Part shown: positions 12,771 through 25,100 of the stretch, in pieces
Layout of the letters: the number at the start of each line of letters is the position of its first letter
Numbering within the stretch: the stretch's first letter is position 1
DNA from: Opeltia flavorubescens
Lineage: Eukaryota; Ascomycota; Lecanoromycetes; Teloschistales; Teloschistaceae
DNA: 64,000 nucleotides
Reading direction: 5' to 3'
Assembly (NCBI GenBank): GCA_000442125.1
Contig: KE546978.1
Location: forward strand, 62,001-126,000
Notes under the pieces: generated by a model
What the model was told of the DNA's origin: nothing
Database searches by the model: none
The model's input: only the letters and a program-made list of their open reading frames with translations
Position numbers and translations under genes: made by a program

Positions 12771-13012
12771 GTTACTTGTGTGTCTTAGATGTAACTGAGG
12801 TCGAAGGGAAGACAAAGTGAGCAAAAATCTTGAGCAACTACGGCTTCTTTGATTGATCGTTCATCGCGATCACGAAAGCCCTTAAGACAGTGAAGTAACA
12901 ACTGTCGTTTCACTCATGCAATGAATACATCCAATGACATCATCTCGATGCTGGAGCCCTCTATGAATATGGTTGAATCTACTTCTAGGATTCTTGTGCC
13001 CCTCAATTGCAT

Positions 13013-14437
13013 CTACGCTGTTTCATATGCATCAGTGGCATACTCAATAAACCAATTAGGCCTCGCCTGGTATTCACTGTAGGGTCTAAGGCTCGCAATG
13101 CTGGAAGATCGACAACCTTCCGAGACGGGTTTTCCCGCAAAACGGTCCGCGATCCAATTTAACCAAGTCGGTTGACTCGCATACATCACTGGCGTATGGC
13201 CCACTCCCGGGTACGTCAAAAACTCAATCTGCGACTCTGGATGTGCACTGCACGTCAGATTTACGGCGTTGCTCGTGATGGGTAGTGGGATTTCTGGGTC
13301 GCCTTCGCCGTGCAACACAAGCATTGGACCAGCAATAGGTTGACCGCCATTAGTGGTCAGATTGAAAAATAGTTTTGCGAAAGGCGCATCGTACCATGCT
13401 GGTTGGAATAATTCTGGTTCGAGAAAGGATACCGACACCACCGAATTGCACCCCTGGAGCTCCGACAGGAGTGCATATCGTGCCAGCCCAGCAGGTGTCA
13501 GGAAGGAGCTGGCGTCAAATGAGGGGAATATGTCGGGTAATGCATTGGCTAGCAACATTCCGACAGCTCCGGCTGAGATGTCGCCGCTTGCCTCTATCAA
13601 ATCATGAACATTTGTGACAGGTGAAGCAGCTATAGCGCCAAGGTAGCCTTCCACTGGCTCAACAGCCTGGCGTCGTGCCGCAGCCCACGCTGCCCCACCT
13701 CCTTGGGAATGACCTATGAGAACAAATCGCTTCGAAAGGCTGGAGAAGGCTGTTTGTGCTGCTTGCATGGAATAGAATAAATCATTGGCATGTGCTGGAT
13801 GAGCAACGTAAGGATGGCTGATACGGTTTCCGTCGAGATCATAATCGACGCCAAGGCCAGCGTAATCGGGTGCAACGACGACGTAGCCTTGTAGAGCCAG
13901 GGTGAATGGGGTAGTGAACTGGTACCATAGGTTGCGGATGTGGGATGGAGCACATTCGCCAAATCCACCACTTGTCCCATGGGCCCAACCAACCACAGCA
14001 TAGCCATCAGCCTCAACACGAGGTGAATATGGCCACAGGATGTAGGCGGATGCAGGGACGGAGGAACCATTGAGAGTGCGTGACTGGAACAGAATGCGTG
14101 AAAGAGCGGTATTGGGTGGAAGGGTGTATGCGGAGGTATTAGCGCTGAGCTGCAATTTCAGCAAAGAGCCGGGGGATGCAGCGGACGCATTGCTCGGTAG
14201 ATGATAGAATGAATCGGATTCGACGGAGCCATGAGCCCAATTGGATCGTTCAAAGTTCAATGCGACCTCTATATTATTTGCCAGGGTACTATCCAATCCT
14301 GCATCTGACTGCTGCTGATGGGTAAGGCGGAAAGACGATGCAAATGTATCATTCTGCGGTATCAATTGTTGAGCGTTGAGAGGCAAGGCAACTGCCAACA
14401 GAGCGGTGCAGGCCAAGAGAAAGTACATTTGAGGCAT
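13013..14437 (-). CDS. Secreted lipase-like alpha/beta-hydrolase
   Basis: Single exon of 474 residues when started at the ATG at 14437. That start leaves a clean signal peptide (MPQMYFLLACTALLAVALPL, then NAQQ). The frame opens 20 residues earlier at 14497, but that leader is less plausible. Key motifs are GWAHGTSGGFGECAPS near residue 150, the nucleophile elbow GHSQGG with Ser at about residue 244, VLHGEGDPEIPL carrying the likely acid, and YPGVGHTP carrying the likely His. The order and length fit secretory lipases of the LIP family (PF03583) and related bacterial esterases. Many N-glycosylation sequons support secretion. Expected to hydrolyse lipid or other esters outside the cell. Confidence 0.85.
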   Translation of the reverse strand: MPQMYFLLACTALLAVALPLNAQQLIPQNDTFASSFRLTHQQQSDAGLDSTLANNIEVALNFERSNWAHGSVESDSFYHLPSNASAASPGSLLKLQLSANTSAYTLPPNTALSRILFQSRTLNGSSVPASAYILWPYSPRVEADGYAVVGWAHGTSGGFGECAPSHIRNLWYQFTTPFTLALQGYVVVAPDYAGLGVDYDLDGNRISHPYVAHPAHANDLFYSMQAAQTAFSSLSKRFVLIGHSQGGGAAWAAARRQAVEPVEGYLGAIAASPVTNVHDLIEASGDISAGAVGMLLANALPDIFPSFDASSFLTPAGLARYALLSELQGCNSVVSVSFLEPELFQPAWYDAPFAKLFFNLTTNGGQPIAGPMLVLHGEGDPEIPLPITSNAVNLTCSAHPESQIEFLTYPGVGHTPVMYASQPTWLNWIADRFAGKPVSEGCRSSSIASLRPYSEYQARPNWFIEYATDAYETA

Positions 14438-15025
14438 GATCGAGATGTACCAGGCAAGAAGGCATTGAAGGACTAAAAGTAGGCCACAACATGGCAAGAG
14501 ATGGACAAGTTCGTGATCTCATCGAACATGGATTGCGTTTGCCTTGTTGACATCAAGTTGATCTTTCGCCCGTCTGGGAAATCTCTGATCAGCAAGGCTA
14601 ACCGAATCGCGTAAAGATACCATCACTTACTAAGCTTCCCGGGATCAGCCGTAATTCCACGTGCGTCAGCTGTGCATGAGCTGAAAAATGATTCCATCGT
14701 CCCACATTAGCTGGCTTGCCTGATCCAGCTTGTTTCCATCATGGAACTCATGCCTCGGCTAGTTCGGCCCTTGTCACATCATGTCAGAGCTTGGCTGTGC
14801 CATAATACTGGCTTCTGCCCACACCACCATATGCATTGCAGTTTCAAGCCTAAACAGCCGATGACATATGTGTTGGTGCGTCTGCCAACCTCATGGAGTT
14901 CACGCCGTAGCCTCCCAAATATGATGAAGAAATCTCAAAGACCAAATCTGACACAAAACTGTTGAGTGTATGAAGAGACTCCATCGAGGAATTGAGCAGA
15001 GCCGGTAACTTTCAGCACTGCAAAA
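14438..15025. promoter_or_regulatory. Divergent intergenic region
   Basis: A 588-bp gap between the lipase start (minus strand) and the receptor start (plus strand) that must contain both promoters. No distinct site recognised. Confidence 0.4.
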
Positions 15026-16412
15026 ATGGCCCAACCGTCAGCAGGAATAGATCTTGCGGCGAACCATGACAGCGAGATCTACGGCGTTACCATAACCTTC
15101 ATGCTACTGGCCATCATAGCAGTCGCTCTTCGCTTCTTTACTGTCATCCGTCTGAGACACCAGAAGCCCGCGCTGGATGATTACATGATGGGACTTTCGT
15201 TGGTACGTCTCATCCGACCCAGTCAACGGTGTTCGTCAACAGCTCACAGCGTTCAGATGGTTACAATGGTGGAATGTATCTATGTCTGTGTTCGTATGTT
15301 GCTCCCCTCGAGCCGGTACGATAATGGCAGCTGACTCGGTAATGTCAGAAACTCGACCGTACGGTGTTGGCAGACACGTAGCGAGCCTCCAACCAAGCCA
15401 AATCCAGAATTTTCAAAAAGTAAAATCACTTCCCTAAACGTCTTCACCTGGATGAAATTCTCACTAATGCCATCATCAGTTGATATACACACTCAGCCTT
15501 CTGCAGCCCTGTACTCTGGCCTTAACAAAGCTCGCAGTGCTATGGCTATTCTATCGAATATTCACGACACGTCCATTCCGAATCGCCATCGTCATTATGT
15601 CTGTGATCGTCGGCCTTTGGTGGTTTGGAAACTTCTTTGCAGATGCCTTGATTTGCATCCCAGTCGCATACAATTGGGATCAGACTATCAAGGGCGCCCA
15701 CTGCGGCAATCATAGACTGCTCTACATCGTCACCCCGATTCCATGGATCGTTACGGACCTGGCAATTCTACTGCTACCGTTACCAATGGCATGGAGCTTA
15801 CAGATGCCAAGGAAACAAAAAATCGCTATATCGGGGGTATTTCTGTTGGGTGGCTTGTAAGTTCTGCATTAGAAGCATGCAATTGAGAAGTCACTCAGCG
15901 TACTAACGGATCTGTGTAAAGCTCTCTTGTCGCAACAGTCACCCGGTATACCTACTCATTCTACAACAGCAACGACATTACCTGTCAGTCACACTCACTA
16001 ACTCCGTATGTTCCAACACATGCTGACACATGACATTCGTACAGGGACAGTAGCCCCCCTCGTCGTCTGGAACATCCTAGAAGCAACAATCTCCGTCATC
16101 GCCGCCTGCTTGATCGTCATGCGCCCCCTATTCCTCCAACTCTACCCTGACGTCCTAGATCGTTATGCGCGCCAAAAGAAACCCAGCACGAGCAACAAGA
16201 CCTCAGCCACAATGATACAGCCAAGCGCGAAGTACGCGTACATAGACGGATCGTCGGCGACAGACACTTCCATTAGCGCCCACAAAGGGTGGCTGGGCAG
16301 CGGGAAATCGAAGGGGATGTCGGACTGGAATGTTGACTCGGAAGCCATGGACTTCCCGTTTCCAGGTGTACATGTCCAGAATACTGTCAGTGTAGCGCGG
16401 AGTGAGGTGTAA
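15026..16412 (+). CDS. Pth11-like fungal rhodopsin-domain membrane protein
   Basis: Six exons join in phase: 15026-15202, 15257-15293, 15349-15419, 15480-15856, 15922-15983 and 16045-16412, giving 363 residues. Donors include GTACGT, GTATGT and GTAAGT. The family hallmarks appear in order: first TM, then LDDYMMGLSL; YGVGRHV; TLALTKLAVLWLFYRIF; FADALICIPVAYNWD; PIPWIVTDLAILLLPLPM; and DITW before the last TM (TVAPLVVWNILEATISVIAA). The C-terminal tail is hydrophilic and Ser-rich. This is the PF20684 fungal rhodopsin domain, a seven-TM group related to Pth11 receptors. A role in sensing an external cue at the plasma membrane is the usual proposal. The small second exon is supported by phase and a strong donor. 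Confidence 0.85.
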
Positions 16413-17811
16413 TTGTGAATGGCTCATTCTGATGACCTGGATGATTTATGAATGTACTCGAACGCAAACTAAGGAGTTGTGAAAGCTTTGGAAGGGGGTG
16501 AGTGATATTTGCTGGTATCTATGGCAAAATCATTGACGACATTAATAGGAGGATCGTAGAACAATTACTAGTAATATGTAAATCTACGCAAATCCGTTTT
16601 CCCGCTATAGGTGAAATCGGCCTCTGCAGGCGCATTTTCTTAACCTTCCCTTTTCCCCGATCTAAAGGCTGCCGTAAGGTACTGTGCATGAAGATTGGTG
16701 CGAGTAATCCAGGTCTATTCTCGAAAGCAGAGCAGCTGCCCTCTCCAATTGAATTCTGCCCGATGTAATCCATAAGCCTGATGAGTTCGTGCTAGATCTT
16801 GTCTGTTACATAAATATTCATGATGACACCCCCAGGACCACTGTAAGATTGTTGGTACCATCGATCTGTAGGGGTCCGAGTCTAATCGAGCTAAGAAGGG
16901 ATGTGGCAGAAACAGGTGCAATATATCCTAATTTTGATCTATTACTTGAGAAATATTTGTGCTGAGAACAGAGCTTGTAATCTAAGACTTTACCCTTATA
17001 CGTACTGATTTTGACTCGAGCTTCATACGCCTAGTGCGAAGGAGGAAAGGAAGTCCGAGGTAAAAGAGGCTGTTGATACTTATACCCCCCAAACCCCTGT
17101 TAAATTGTTGGTACCGTCGATCTACAGGGGTCAGAGGCTAACCGAGTTGAGTAGCAGCGTGGCAAAAGCAGATGCAATATATCGAACGTTTGGCTTGCTT
17201 TCCTCGTTCAATAATTATCTAGAGAAAGGGCTACGAATTCAATAGTATCTCAGTACGTACTGATCTTGACTCGAGTGTTATACACCTCAAAAGATATAGG
17301 AAAAGAGATCCAAATTCGTGGAGGCTTTTGATACTCACACGCGCTAGGACCCCTGCTGATCGACAGCATTTACTATATTTTAGGGGTTGGGGTAGTACAC
17401 GCTATAACCCCTGCAGATCGACCGTGCTAACTATGTTTCAGAGGCTTGATGCTTGGGGATTCTTGATATATCAATGTCTAACGTGCAGCGCTTCAAGTGT
17501 ATTGCATGCGATCGCTGATCGAGATGTACGATAGCAGGTCCTTTCAATGGAGGATTATTTGATGACGGCCTATGCAGGAAATGCTAGTTTCCTGCACACC
17601 CGACCCTTGCTAGCCTCATTCGAGTAAGCGCGTGATTCACGTTAATCCGCACCTCATCTACCTTCAGATTCCCTGGGCAATCCATCGCGAACCGAGGTGC
17701 TAGTTTTTTGTCTTCTGTGTTACTTTTCTCATCATAGAGGATGCAACAAGCTCTTTGCTTTCCGTCCAGTCAGGTAGGAATAGAAGCAAGCGGAACATTT
17801 TACATTCGCAG
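16413..17811. other. Intergenic region containing diverged tandem repeats
   Basis: About 1.4 kb without a gene. Its central part is the repeat array listed separately; the rest shows only short frames. Confidence 0.5.
16823..17420. repeat. Two to three diverged tandem copies of a 256-bp unit
   Basis: The block around GTTGGTACC at 16851 recurs at 17107, exactly 256 bp later, with the flanking GTAGGGGTC/CAGGGGTC, GCAATATATC, TACGTACTGA, TTGACTCGAG and TTGATACT elements in the same order. A shorter third copy starts near 17345 (CCCCTGCTGATCGAC, then AGGGGTTGGGG). The copies differ at many positions. No open frame or terminal inverted repeat is visible, so this looks like an old minisatellite-like duplication or a decayed mobile element. 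Confidence 0.7.
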
Positions 17812-19989
17812 ATGGGCCTTTTCAGACGTCTACTCAACCGCAGACGACCCAGGGTAGAATCTCGAGATCCACAATCTTCACACGAGCATGGAAAAAGCTC
17901 AGCCACGGTCATCAATAATGAGAAGACCTCAATTCCTAACGCCTACGCATCGGAAGCGTACAACATTGATGCAATCTCGGTCGCCTCATTCGAGTCAGGC
18001 GATGAGGAAGCACACGACGATGAGCCAACATCAGAAGCTACAACGTCCTACAACCCGTCATCCGTGTACGAAAAATACGAATTGAACAAATCCGAGTTTC
18101 GACTATTGAGTCTCCATCCTGCTAAAAGCAAGATGGACGACATCCACTGCACCATGTTCAAATCGACATTTAAAGAATACCCAGAGCAGAAGCCTTGGTA
18201 CAAAGCCTTGTCCTATACATGGGGTGATGCAACAATTAGGCGCATCATATTTGTGAATGGTCATCTCTTCTCAATCACATTGAATCTTTACAATGCACTG
18301 AGATATCTCAGAGATAGTACTCACCATAAATTGCTGTGGATCGATGCCATTTGTATCAACCAGATGGACCTGGAAGAGAAGACTCATCAAGTCGGTATGA
18401 TGAAAACGATATATAGCACCGCCTACCAGGTGCTTGTCTGGCTTGGAGAGTCGGATAAAGATATCCGACTAGCTATGGCGCTCTTCAAGCACGCCGAGGG
18501 GAAGAGTTCAGATGGTCTGTCAAATTTCCTGACCTCAATGGACCAGTCCAGCCCTTTCTGGACAGCGCTGGATAAATTCTTCAGAAAACCATGGTGGTCT
18601 AGAGTCTGGGTTGCTCAAGAGATCATTGTGGCGAACAAACCTCCACCACTAGGCAGTAGTCGAGGATGGGTGGATAAGCCTCCACTGATCGGGTGTGGTC
18701 GCAAATGGGCGTCGTGGATAGCAGTGCGCGTTGCCATGTTCGACCTGGGAAACCGGCAACTTGAACGGGGCGGCTTCTTATCGAACCCGTTGGCTATCGT
18801 TCAGTTTGGCTTAATGGCGAGAGCGTATGCATCCTCGGATGGGGAACACGAAGAGGATCGACAGCGCTGGAGCCGGCTGGATAATCTGTTCAATGCCACG
18901 AGTAATCGCGACACTTCGCAGCCACATGATAAAGTCTTCGCGCTGCTCGGCATCGCAAATAGCGGTGCTTCGAAGGACGTGAGAGTGGACTATAGCTTAC
19001 CATACTCCGTGACGTATCAGCAGGCCATGGTCCACGTTCTGAAGTCTTCATCGGATCTGAGCTTCCTCGTCTCCGTGGTGCATCCACGAGCACAGAATAC
19101 AGTCCCATCTTGGTGTGTCGATTTCTCCGTCTTGAATTGGAATGACTACTCCGATGCGTGCGGCCTATGGAGCATGCCAGGAAAACTCGTAACAGGGGCG
19201 TCTGGTACGCAATCCAAATCGAAGATTCTACACGATCCTGATGAGGGCACGCTTGAAGTCTGGGGTAATATAGTCGGTCGCGTTCAGCACGTGAATGCCT
19301 CGACCTGTGGGTCTTTCCCGAACCTCAAGCTCAAAAAATCTAGGTACGTTGATACCATCATGGCCGCCGTTCCCAAGGCCATGCACGAATCACTCCGGTC
19401 TCATCTTCTTCGCTGTGTCCTTGCAGATGTCATGGCTTTCCATCGATTAGCACAAACGGCGCTGGAAAAGCGCTATGATAAGGACGTAGCCCTCGGACTA
19501 CTCGCCATGGGTCTCATCTGGCAAACCGTAGCCAATCTCTACAGCTTCGAAGATTTCTGCGAGGGCTGGCCAGATCACTGGAGAACCACGATGCCGAATC
19601 CCTACGCTGTGCTCGAAAGCTACGCTCATGAGCAGGATCAGGACTATCGTATATCTGCGCAACCTTGGTCCCACCTTCACAAACCCATCTTACCCGGAAA
19701 CGACATCAGGAAATGGGCCGAGAATGCAATATTCATATTAGGATTCCAGCTTTTAGACGAGAGTCTTTTTACGACAGATACTGGATATTTCGCCAAAGCT
19801 CCTTCAGCCATCAACATGATCAGGGAGGGAGATCTGTTATGCATCATCCATGGGTGCAGCCATCCTGTAATCTTGAGGCCGCAGGGTCAATTGTACAGCG
19901 TCGTGACATTCTCACGCGTGAAAGATTTGATGGACGGCGAATTCTTCGATGGGACTGAACGGCAGATTCAGAAATTCACACTATGCTGA
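17812..19989 (+). CDS. HET (heterokaryon incompatibility) domain protein
   Basis: Single exon of 725 residues from the ATG at 17812 (MGLFRRLLNRR). An in-frame ATG at 17755 would add 19 residues. After an acidic, probably disordered stretch, the HET domain (PF06985) covers about residues 130-290. Its signatures are YKALSYTWGD, LWIDAICINQ, the YSTAYQVLVWLGE strand and, further on, FFRKPWWSRVWVAQEI. The C-terminal half has the usual DKVFALLGIA element and no second domain I can name. HET proteins trigger cell death when incompatible nuclei share a cell, or act in other self/non-self responses. It lies about 2.1 kb from the 3' end of an NLR gene, which suits an allorecognition region. Confidence 0.92.
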   Translation: MGLFRRLLNRRRPRVESRDPQSSHEHGKSSATVINNEKTSIPNAYASEAYNIDAISVASFESGDEEAHDDEPTSEATTSYNPSSVYEKYELNKSEFRLLSLHPAKSKMDDIHCTMFKSTFKEYPEQKPWYKALSYTWGDATIRRIIFVNGHLFSITLNLYNALRYLRDSTHHKLLWIDAICINQMDLEEKTHQVGMMKTIYSTAYQVLVWLGESDKDIRLAMALFKHAEGKSSDGLSNFLTSMDQSSPFWTALDKFFRKPWWSRVWVAQEIIVANKPPPLGSSRGWVDKPPLIGCGRKWASWIAVRVAMFDLGNRQLERGGFLSNPLAIVQFGLMARAYASSDGEHEEDRQRWSRLDNLFNATSNRDTSQPHDKVFALLGIANSGASKDVRVDYSLPYSVTYQQAMVHVLKSSSDLSFLVSVVHPRAQNTVPSWCVDFSVLNWNDYSDACGLWSMPGKLVTGASGTQSKSKILHDPDEGTLEVWGNIVGRVQHVNASTCGSFPNLKLKKSRYVDTIMAAVPKAMHESLRSHLLRCVLADVMAFHRLAQTALEKRYDKDVALGLLAMGLIWQTVANLYSFEDFCEGWPDHWRTTMPNPYAVLESYAHEQDQDYRISAQPWSHLHKPILPGNDIRKWAENAIFILGFQLLDESLFTTDTGYFAKAPSAINMIREGDLLCIIHGCSHPVILRPQGQLYSVVTFSRVKDLMDGEFFDGTERQIQKFTLC

Positions 19990-20131
19990 CATGAAAGGCC
20001 CCACCAGCCCTGCCTATTTCCTACATTTTCGAACCCCAGGAAGTTGGGCGCCAACACAGAGACAGATACTCTCGGCCATCCCATTCTCACGGACTTGAAG
20101 ATTTCAAGGGTAACGTCACATCAGAGCCTCC

Positions 20132-20961
20132 ATGTACAGGTTACACACGCAGCTGACGGGGCCAGCACAGATTGACACCAACGAGTATCCCGCCCAACCA
20201 ACCCCGTGAGTGAAGTTGCCATTGGCTCCTTTACCCCCAAATACATTGAAGGCCACCACACTAATAGCAAATTCCCCCTAAACAGGGGCGTTATTACAGT
20301 CGGCAGCAACAACACCGAAATCTCCACCATAATCGACTCCTTCACCTGGTGCCTCGTTGCCAACCTCTCAGCCTCCTAAAAACGTGGCGTAAAACTATAC
20401 CTGGGAAGCCAGCGTAAAATCGACCTTCAACGCAAACATGTCCGCCACCACCGCAAAAACCGCAACAACGCAATTCTCCACCTCCATAAGCACACAGTTC
20501 ACCCTCCCCGCCAACCGCACAAATGTCGTAAATCAGATGCTCTTCAACAAACGCACCCTCTCTCCCTTATACAGCAAAGGTCCGCGTCGTCCCGCGCCTA
20601 AATTCGAAAAACGGCTTCACCCGCTGGGGCGGCAGCAACAACTACCTCACCTCCCCCTCCGCCTCAGCCCAAAAACCCACCTTCCGAGACAGCGACCGCA
20701 ATTACGGGCGCCCAAGTATTCAAACGGTGCGATAAGATCCGCGCAGAGGCGCGCGGGCGGACGCCGATCCCTGGTATTGGAGGCTGGCGATGCAGAGAAA
20801 ATTTGAGTATATGGTTGAGATTTTTTTTGGATCTTGTTGCGGATCCGGGGACGTATAAGGTCTATGTGAAAGGGAAGTGGGAAGGGGGATTACGGGGAAA
20901 GTATAGTGCTACTACGGTGACGCCGAAGACGACGAGTTTGGGGTTGATGCCTGATATCTGA
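20132..20961 (+). pseudogene. Broken gene for a fungal protein, possibly beta-sheet pore-former-like
   Basis: Coding-like sequence switches frame several times. From the ATG at 20132 the first part runs into a good intron (GTGAGT donor after 20192, acceptor CAG just before GGGCGTTATT). An in-frame stop then follows at about 20379. Reading continues in other frames: a Ser/Thr-alternating stretch (KTATTQFSTSISTQFTLPA), then FTRWGGSNNY, then DADPWYW, then GTYKVYVKGKWEG and a final stop at 20959-20961. At least four frame changes are needed, one in a run of eight T. The alternating Ser/Thr pattern recalls beta-hairpins of aerolysin-like proteins, but that link is weak. It sits directly behind the HET gene. 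Either it is a true pseudogene or this stretch has sequencing errors. Confidence 0.6.
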
Positions 20962-22140
20962 GGAATAGGTGGGTGTGGATGGATGGGGGGCGCGGGGGAA
21001 GGGGTTGTTGTTGTGCTACGTGAGACATCATGGCGGGGGGGCCGGTTAATTCAAATTGCGGTGTATATGTGAATGAAAGTGGGGCTAAATGATGTAGAAG
21101 AAGTGAAAAAAGCTTAGCTTTGGAAAACATGGCATTTTAAGACCGACTTATAGCTCCAAAGTTTATCACTCTTTTCCGTCATGATGTCATATCCTTCTTG
21201 TTGTCAAGAATTCACGATTTTGAAGAGGACCGCTGGTGTGGTATTCCAGGCGGGGCATTATTGATATCAAAAGTTGGGGCATCTACGATAGCAGACATAT
21301 ATTTGCTTTACGCGAAAACTACGACGTATGAAATCTATGGGAGAAGAAAAGGTTGGTAGTACGGAATAGGGAGATACCGAATAGTGCTCGCCACAGGAAA
21401 GAAATTTGATTGATATCCTTGGTGGGTTATGATCTACTCAGGAAAATCATCATGGCTTTCTTCGAAAAAATTTGATTGGGCCTGTATATATATTGATGAC
21501 TTAATAGTAGTTACCTGATGAAAATTTTCAACGTCGTGGGGGTCATAGCTTTGGTATGTGCAGTGCAGTCGCGTTGAGTGCTTGTACCAGCGATCGACAA
21601 CAGAATGAAATTGCAGCCTTCCCTAACATCCGTAAAAAAAGGTCCTGTCCTTCTGCTCACTACGTTATGGTGGCAGGTACAAGAGAGGCCAGGATGTTAC
21701 TCATCTGCTGATAATAAGTAGGAGTGGGATAATGAAAAGAAACTCATGGAAAGGATGGTGTTGGGATTTTTCGATGAGTTTGGAGAATTGACCGCAGATC
21801 AAGAAGGCTTGGTCACAGTCAGTTTACATCATGAGTCAGGATGCAACAGTACTAGAGTTGGGAGATTGGGATATCAGCGAATGAGTCTCAAATTTTGGGG
21901 GAATTGATCCGTTAAGAAAGGTCTTGAATGCAAGAGGTGATACGATGAAGGTCGATCGATCAACACAGAAATATCAAAAGTAGTAAAAACGTTGGAAAAC
22001 TGGACAGGTAGGTTGGCATTGAATGGAGGATCTACGGTGAAGTCTGTCTAGTCGCCTCACACGAGGCAACAGGGATTGACGCGCGATTGATGAAAGCATG
22101 GTATCATACACGCCTTGTGTAACCATGTTAGAGAACTATT
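20962..22140. other. Intergenic region
   Basis: About 1.2 kb between the broken gene and the 3' end of the NLR gene. Only short frames are present, and I recognise no repeat or RNA. Confidence 0.45.
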
Positions 22141-25100
22141 TCAGTAGATCCAATCTTCGACGTTCTCCTCGCTGTCGGAGATGATAGTCGAAGGGTCAAA
22201 GTCCTCCTCCTCGCTGTTGGAGACTATAGTCCAGGTCTTTCTTTTCTTAGCTGCTACATACTTATGATAGTCAATGGTTTTGCGGCATCGTTCCTTGTAG
22301 TAGTGGGACTTTTCGACAGCAACGAATATTGCACGATATCTGGAATCATGGCCGTCGTAATTCATCGACTGGATCCAATGAATAACGTCAAGATGTGTTT
22401 CCGTTTCGCCATATGGTATTTGATCGTAGTAAAGTGCAGTCTTCCCATGAATGTCGGCAGTCCCTTCCCCGACCCCGGCCATTATAAGGAGACTTTTAAC
22501 CACATCGTTCTCGTTGTCCTTCTTCTCTACCAAAGAGGCGTAATGAAGGGCGGACCTACGGGCATAGTCTAGAGCTGTGATCAGACTACCTTTTTCATTG
22601 ATCGTGAAGTCGGTACATTCTGCGGAGTTAACACTAAAATGCAACGTCGTCGCCTGATGCTGATCAACGGTCTCGATATCAGCTCCATAATACACTAAAA
22701 GCTTCATCGTTTCGACGAAACCCATGGCTGCGGCGTAGTGTAGTGGAGTTCTCCCATTGTTGTCTGGCGCATCAATCTCTAGCTGGCCTCGTCCCAGACC
22801 CAGAATCATACGTGTCCGAGCATTACTAGTGTAAGTCGCAAGATGTAGAAGGCTTCTCCCTTTCGAGTCCCGTTCTGTAATATCACCACCATAAGCGACG
22901 ATACTTTTGATAATCTCGATATAATTTTCATCGTTGCGCAAAAGCTTTTCGAACTCATCTCTCGCTAAAGATCCTTGTTCCACCAGCTCAATGGCTGTAC
23001 AATCCTCGAACCAGACCATAAGCATTGATAAGAACCATTCCTGAGATACCATAGGTGTTCTTAGAGAAAATGGGCAGCCGCCATACTGGTTAGGAATGCC
23101 TCGATAATCAAGCCCATAGTGCTGGACAAACCGTAATCGCTCTGCGAAGACTTCTTGGCAGCTTACAGCTAGCTGGAGAGGACTCAATCCTGATCGATTA
23201 CGGTCCCTCACACAAGCAGACTTTCGCAGCAACAGATCGACAGCTTCCACCCTCCCATACTTGATAGCAATGAACAAAGCCGTTTGACCAATGGCGTCTT
23301 TAGCATTGACTTCCGCTCCCATTTCCATAGCGAGTTCCAAGATTGATACCCTACCCAAACAAGCTGCATGAAAGAAAATCTGATGGAGTCGCTCTTCTCT
23401 GAAGCTATCCCTTGAGTGTTTCATAATTGAGTTTAGAGCGGCTTTATTTTCGGTGAATGTGGCGCAGTATAGCATAGCAGGTTCAATGAGCATGCCATGA
23501 CCATACGAAAGCAGAAGGTCCACCATTCCATCGTGACCAATGGCTATGGCTTGATACAGGACCTTGTAAGATAATGTGCTCTCGATCTGGGGATCTGCTC
23601 CTGCGTCCAGCAGTACACGAGTCAAGTCGACATTCCCCATTTCGACCGCATTATGAAGAAGTGTGTCTTCGAGGATGCCATACCTGAAGTTGATGTCGAA
23701 TTCGTGTGGTTCTGAGAGTAAGGCGGCAGCAATGTGGTCCAAACCAAAAGACGTGGCCACAATGAGCGGCAAATTTTTTCGGAGGTTCTCTAAGAAATCG
23801 TTGTGTCTATGTTTTGAGAATAAAATCTTGTTATCTTGCACTTGTACTGCGCTCGCCAGAAGCATTGGAGTCCGTAAGAAAGCCAGTATCTGGTCTTTTT
23901 GAGCTAATTCATTCTCTCCTTCTGCATGTCGGCCCCAGTTGGTAGCTGCATAGGTCATGAAGGGGAAATTAGCCAGGCGATGTGGTAGAAATCTTTTTCT
24001 TGCGATACATTTTCCATTGGCAGTCTTGTTGACATGGCGGGCTGCCAAGGATTCAAACTTGCAGGGGCCTTGATTGAACTCAGTGAAAGAAAGATACGTC
24101 AAGCATGTTTGCAGGATGTTGGCCTCTCCAAGGGGAAACAAAGTTGAGCGTCGAGCGTCAAGGTACTGTTGAGCTGTATAATGGACTAAGCCGATGACTT
24201 TAGATCCTGCCTCAATCATGACGAACCCATGACAACAATGTACGAAAAGTTCCTCGGCATCGGCATCGAGACGCTCCGAGTTGATTTTCCTATCACCGGA
24301 TCTGACGGCTAAAGCATGACGGAGCTCTTCGACGGTCAGAGGTCGAACAGCATGACAAAGCCATTGCAGGATTTGCTTGGCCAGACTGCTATGGTCGAAG
24401 TTCTGCTGTTCAATCCGTTGCCATGTCTCTTGATATTGCATGGTAATATCTGCTGGAAAACTCCGAATTGAATCGCGCACCCCGCTCAAGTTGGTTTTGT
24501 ATCTCAAGGACTGAACAAACAATCTTGCAAGAAGGAACCTAACAAATATCAGTGCATCATGATTTAATTACCTTATTTCCTAGCCTAAAAATTTGACCGC
24601 ATGGTTCATGCAAAGAGAGTGCAACTTATTCCAAAGGTTGAATAAAGGATATGGAGATCGAACTTACAAGCCGTCTGCCTGCTTGCTGATACCTTGTACC
24701 AACACTTGCTTGAGATCAGTGTTTTCCCGAACATTATTCGACAAAGATGAACTCCAAGAGATGCCTTTTGCAATAGCATCTTCAACGAATCGCTCGATGT
24801 CACTCTGCATCGCAGTGATTCTTATCGATTCTGACCTTGGAAGGACAGGTTTATCTGAGCGGGATGTAGTGAGTATACATACATTTGTGTTTTCTGGTTC
24901 TGCAAGTCTAATAAGAGCATCAAAGAAGCTGCTGGCATGCTCTTGTTCGGTCAGCTCATCCAAAGCATCTATCACCAGATAGACAGATGTGCATGATTCG
25001 ACGGCGGGTCGAAGGATGGCATGGACCTCCTCTTGCGACGCCTCCGTCCTACGTTCGACATGTTTGCCGTATAATTCCTGAACATCTACTGCAAGTGGTT

